From JAICSD01 sp963836665 (GTDB lineage: Bacteria > Acidobacteriota > Vicinamibacteria > Vicinamibacterales > 2-12-FULL-66-21), in the NCBI GenBank assembly GCA_963836665.1, contig CAWIKL010000001.1, positions 1,674,001 to 1,738,000 on the forward strand: a DNA stretch of 64,000 nt, written 5' to 3'. The notes beneath the pieces are model-generated. The model was not told the origin of the DNA. It saw only the letters and a program-made list of their open reading frames with translations, and did not search any database. Shown here one piece after another: positions 62,207-64,000 of this stretch (position 1 is its first letter; each line of letters begins with the position of its first letter). The position numbers were made by a program, and so were the translations under genes.

Positions 62207-63637
62207 CTACAGGGCGAGCACGAACGGGTTCTCGAAGGCATCCGCCACCCAGCGCAGGAATCGCGCGGCGTCGGCGCCGTCGATGACGCGGTGGTCGTAC
62301 GACAGCGACAGCGGCAGCATCAACCGCGGCTGGAACTGCGTGCCGTCCCATACCGGCTCGACGCTGCCACGCGAGATGCCCAGGATGGCAACGTCTGGCC
62401 AGTTCACAATCGGGCTGAAGCCGACGCCACCGATACCACCAAGGTTTGAGATGGTGATGACGCCGCCCGACATCTCATCGAGGGAGAGCTTGCCGGCGCG
62501 CGCCTTCTCCGAGACTTTCGCCAGCTCGGCGGACAGCTCGAGGATGCCCTTCCTGTCGACGTCGCGGATAACGGCGACGAGCAGCCCACGGTCGGTGTCC
62601 ACGGCGACGCCGATGTGCGCGTACTTCTTGTAAATCAGCTGACCGCGCTGCAGGTCAAGCGACGCGGCGAACTGCGGGAACTTCTTGACCGCGCCGGCAA
62701 GTACCTTGAGCGCGATCGCGGTGACCGTCATCTTGCCGCCCGCTTTCTCGGCGATCGGCGAGTACTTCTTGCGCTGCTCCTCGAGCGCCGTGATGTCGGC
62801 CCGGTCGTTCTGGGTGACGGCCGGGACCACGTTCCACACGTGGCTGAGGTGCTCAGCCGTCTTGCGGCGGATGTTGTTGATCGGCTTGCTCTCGATTTCG
62901 CCCCACTTCGAGAAGTCGGGTAGTGGCTGTGCCGCCGGCGCGGCTGCCGAAGTGGCGCCGCCTTCCATTACTCTGCGCACGAACGTCTGCACGTCCTCGA
63001 CGGAGATGCGCCCGTTGGGGCCGGTCGCGGTGACCTGGCGGATGTCGACGCCGAGCTCGCGCGCGACACGGCGGACCGACGGCGAGGCGGCGGGCGCCGG
63101 GCCGGCTTCGGCCGGGGGCTGCGTCTGCGCGGCGACACGCGACCCGCGTCCGATATCGACCACTTCCCCGCGGCGGGGCCTGGGGGCGTCGACGATCTCG
63201 TCTTCGGGCTGACGGACGGCAGGAGCCGAAGCCGCAGCTGCCGGCTTTCTTTCCTCGGCTTCTGGCTTCCCGCTCTCAGCTTCCGGCTTGCTGCCGTCGA
63301 CTGTCGGCTTCCGGCTTCCGGCTTCCGGCTTGCGGCTTTCAGCTTCCGGCGCTTTCGTGTCTTTCGCGTCCTTTGTTGTGTCCTTCCCGCTCGCCGACCC
63401 ATTGCCGGCGGCGAGGGTGAAGATGATCTGGCCGACCGTTACCTTCTCGCCAGCCTTGACCATGATCTCGCTGACGGTGCCGTCGACCGACGAGGGGACT
63501 TCGATTGTCGCCTTGTCGGTCTCGAGCTCGAGCACAACCTGCTCGCTCTTGACGGTGTCGCCAGCCTTCACCAACACGCGCAGCACGTCGCCGCCGTGCA
63601 CGTTCTCGCCCAGCTCGGGCAGTTTGAAGTCAGCCAT
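62207..63637 (-). CDS. aceF: Pyruvate dehydrogenase E2 (dihydrolipoyl acetyltransferase)
   Basis: A 476-residue E2. The lipoyl domain has its lysine at 42 (ETDKATIEVPS). A long linker (about 78-165) follows, then the E3-binding domain (SVRRVARELGVDIRQV) and the catalytic domain with DHRVIDGADAARFL. Only one lipoyl domain is present. The linker is unusual: KPEAESGKPEAE-like and KDTTKDAKDTK-like peptides are encoded by the same short DNA repeats that occur between genes in this window. The gene is between the E1 and lpd genes. Confidence 0.95.
   Translation of the reverse strand: MADFKLPELGENVHGGDVLRVLVKAGDTVKSEQVVLELETDKATIEVPSSVDGTVSEIMVKAGEKVTVGQIIFTLAAGNGSASGKDTTKDAKDTKAPEAESRKPEAGSRKPTVDGSKPEAESGKPEAEERKPAAAASAPAVRQPEDEIVDAPRPRRGEVVDIGRGSRVAAQTQPPAEAGPAPAASPSVRRVARELGVDIRQVTATGPNGRISVEDVQTFVRRVMEGGATSAAAPAAQPLPDFSKWGEIESKPINNIRRKTAEHLSHVWNVVPAVTQNDRADITALEEQRKKYSPIAEKAGGKMTVTAIALKVLAGAVKKFPQFAASLDLQRGQLIYKKYAHIGVAVDTDRGLLVAVIRDVDRKGILELSAELAKVSEKARAGKLSLDEMSGGVITISNLGGIGGVGFSPIVNWPDVAILGISRGSVEPVWDGTQFQPRLMLPLSLSYDHRVIDGADAARFLRWVADAFENPFVLAL
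63240..63395. repeat. Intergenic-type repeats inside the E2 linker codons
   Basis: On the plus strand CTTCCGGCTT-type 7-8 bp units (63240-63348) and TTTCGTGTC/TTTCGCGTCC-type units (63352-63390) run through the linker of the E2 gene. The reading frame is kept and yields a flexible Lys/Glu/Pro-rich peptide. Confidence 0.7.
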
Positions 63638-63660
63638 GTGATGAGAAGTCTAGTGTCGAT

Positions 63661-64000
63661 CTACGCCGTTGCGGGATTCGGTTTGTCGGGGTTGACGCCA
63701 AGGTCCTTGATCGCCTGTGCCACGACCGTGCCGTCGAGCTGGCCGTCTTTCTGCAGCTCGGACAGCGTCGCGATGGCAATGAAGCGGGCATCGACTTCGA
63801 AGAACTCGCGCAGCGCGGCGCGATCTTCGCTGCGGCCGAAGCCATCGGTGCCGAGCGAGCGGATCTTGCGCGGCGCCCAGCGGTCGATCGCGTCGGGCAG
63901 CACCTTCAGGTAATCGGACGCCGCGACGAACACACCCGCCGCGTCCTTGAGGCATTGCGTCACGTAGGGCACCTTGGGGGTTTCGGTCGGGTGGAGCATG
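63661..64000 (-). CDS. aceE: Pyruvate dehydrogenase E1 (homodimeric AceE type), C-terminal fragment
   Basis: The window ends inside this minus-strand gene; only the last about 113 residues are seen. ASDYLKVLPDAIDRWAPRKIRSLGTDGFGRSED is the conserved C-terminal region of homodimeric E1 (quoted in parts), followed by FFEVDARFIAIATLSELQ. It is 23 bp before the E2 gene. The frame remains open to the window edge, so the ATG at 63999 is internal. Confidence 0.94.
   Translation of the reverse strand, partial: MLHPTETPKVPYVTQCLKDAAGVFVAASDYLKVLPDAIDRWAPRKIRSLGTDGFGRSEDRAALREFFEVDARFIAIATLSELQKDGQLDGTVVAQAIKDLGVNPDKPNPATA

Overview
The window is high-GC, gene-dense chromosomal DNA with no rRNA, tRNA, phage, insertion sequence or CRISPR array that I could see. 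It most likely comes from an acidobacterium, with Vicinamibacteria-type soil lineages fitting best. The main reason is the repeated MacB-like 'orphan' ABC permeases of about 800-870 residues (ADOP family): one partial copy, three full copies and one wrecked fragment in 64 kb. One full copy is paired with a PadR regulator. CarboxypepD-like beta-sandwich proteins, ECF sigma/anti-sigma pairs and GTG/ATGA-coupled operons fit the same picture. This is an inference from gene content, not a phylogenetic result.

Layout. 1-7.8 kb: the 3' end of an ADOP permease, a DegP/HtrA protease, an OmpR-type regulator with a frameshifted histidine kinase, then PadR plus an ADOP permease. 7.8-15 kb (minus strand): a TetR-controlled drug-efflux operon (HlyD, two ABC ATPases, TolC-like protein, two ABC-2 permeases) resembling YbhGFSR, with the YbhF-type ATPase split into two genes. 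15-18.2 kb (minus): a LiaF-like, DUF5668-like and LytS/LytTR envelope-sensing operon. 18.3-26 kb: a multi-haem-type cytochrome c, an unknown secreted protein, and two ADOP permeases flanking a MacB-type ATPase. 26-33 kb: an RRM protein, a CusF-SCO1 copper protein, several unknown proteins, a cardiolipin-synthase-like PLD and an EEP-family phosphatase. 33-39.6 kb: TlpA/anti-sigma/ECF sigma, a 1039-residue peptidase/propeller/Omp85-barrel fusion, a thioesterase and a ferredoxin.

39.6-46.1 kb is the most unusual block. A beta-barrel protein and a type-1-copper protein are translationally coupled to a histidine kinase and an NtrC-type sigma54 activator. A good -24/-12 sigma54 promoter then drives a second beta-barrel/cupredoxin pair. 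The natural reading is a self-contained sensor-activator-output system for copper or redox proteins of the cell surface.

47.2-56.4 kb is a benzoyl-CoA epoxidation (Box) type cluster: BoxC, BoxB, enoyl-CoA hydratase, aldehyde dehydrogenase, amidohydrolase, kynureninase-like enzyme and 3-hydroxyacyl-CoA dehydrogenase on the minus strand, with a divergent BoxR-type regulator. BoxA, the CoA ligase and a thiolase are not present here. 56.4-64 kb holds a metallo-hydrolase, lipoyl synthase, a GDT1-family transporter, an MFS transporter and the pyruvate dehydrogenase genes (lpd, E2, partial E1); lipoyl synthase and the lipoylated E2 are functionally linked.

Two themes run through the non-coding DNA. 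First, many genes start 6-10 nt after a TATAAT-like box with no Shine-Dalgarno sequence, suggesting leaderless transcripts. Second, gaps between genes contain degenerate 7-9 bp tandem repeats that often fold into long hairpins and sometimes run into coding sequence (the E2 linker, a lipoprotein signal peptide). Three genes (histidine kinase, TetR, kynureninase-like) carry what look like single-base insertions. Two of these lie in the same octamer, so sequence error must be excluded before calling them pseudogenes.
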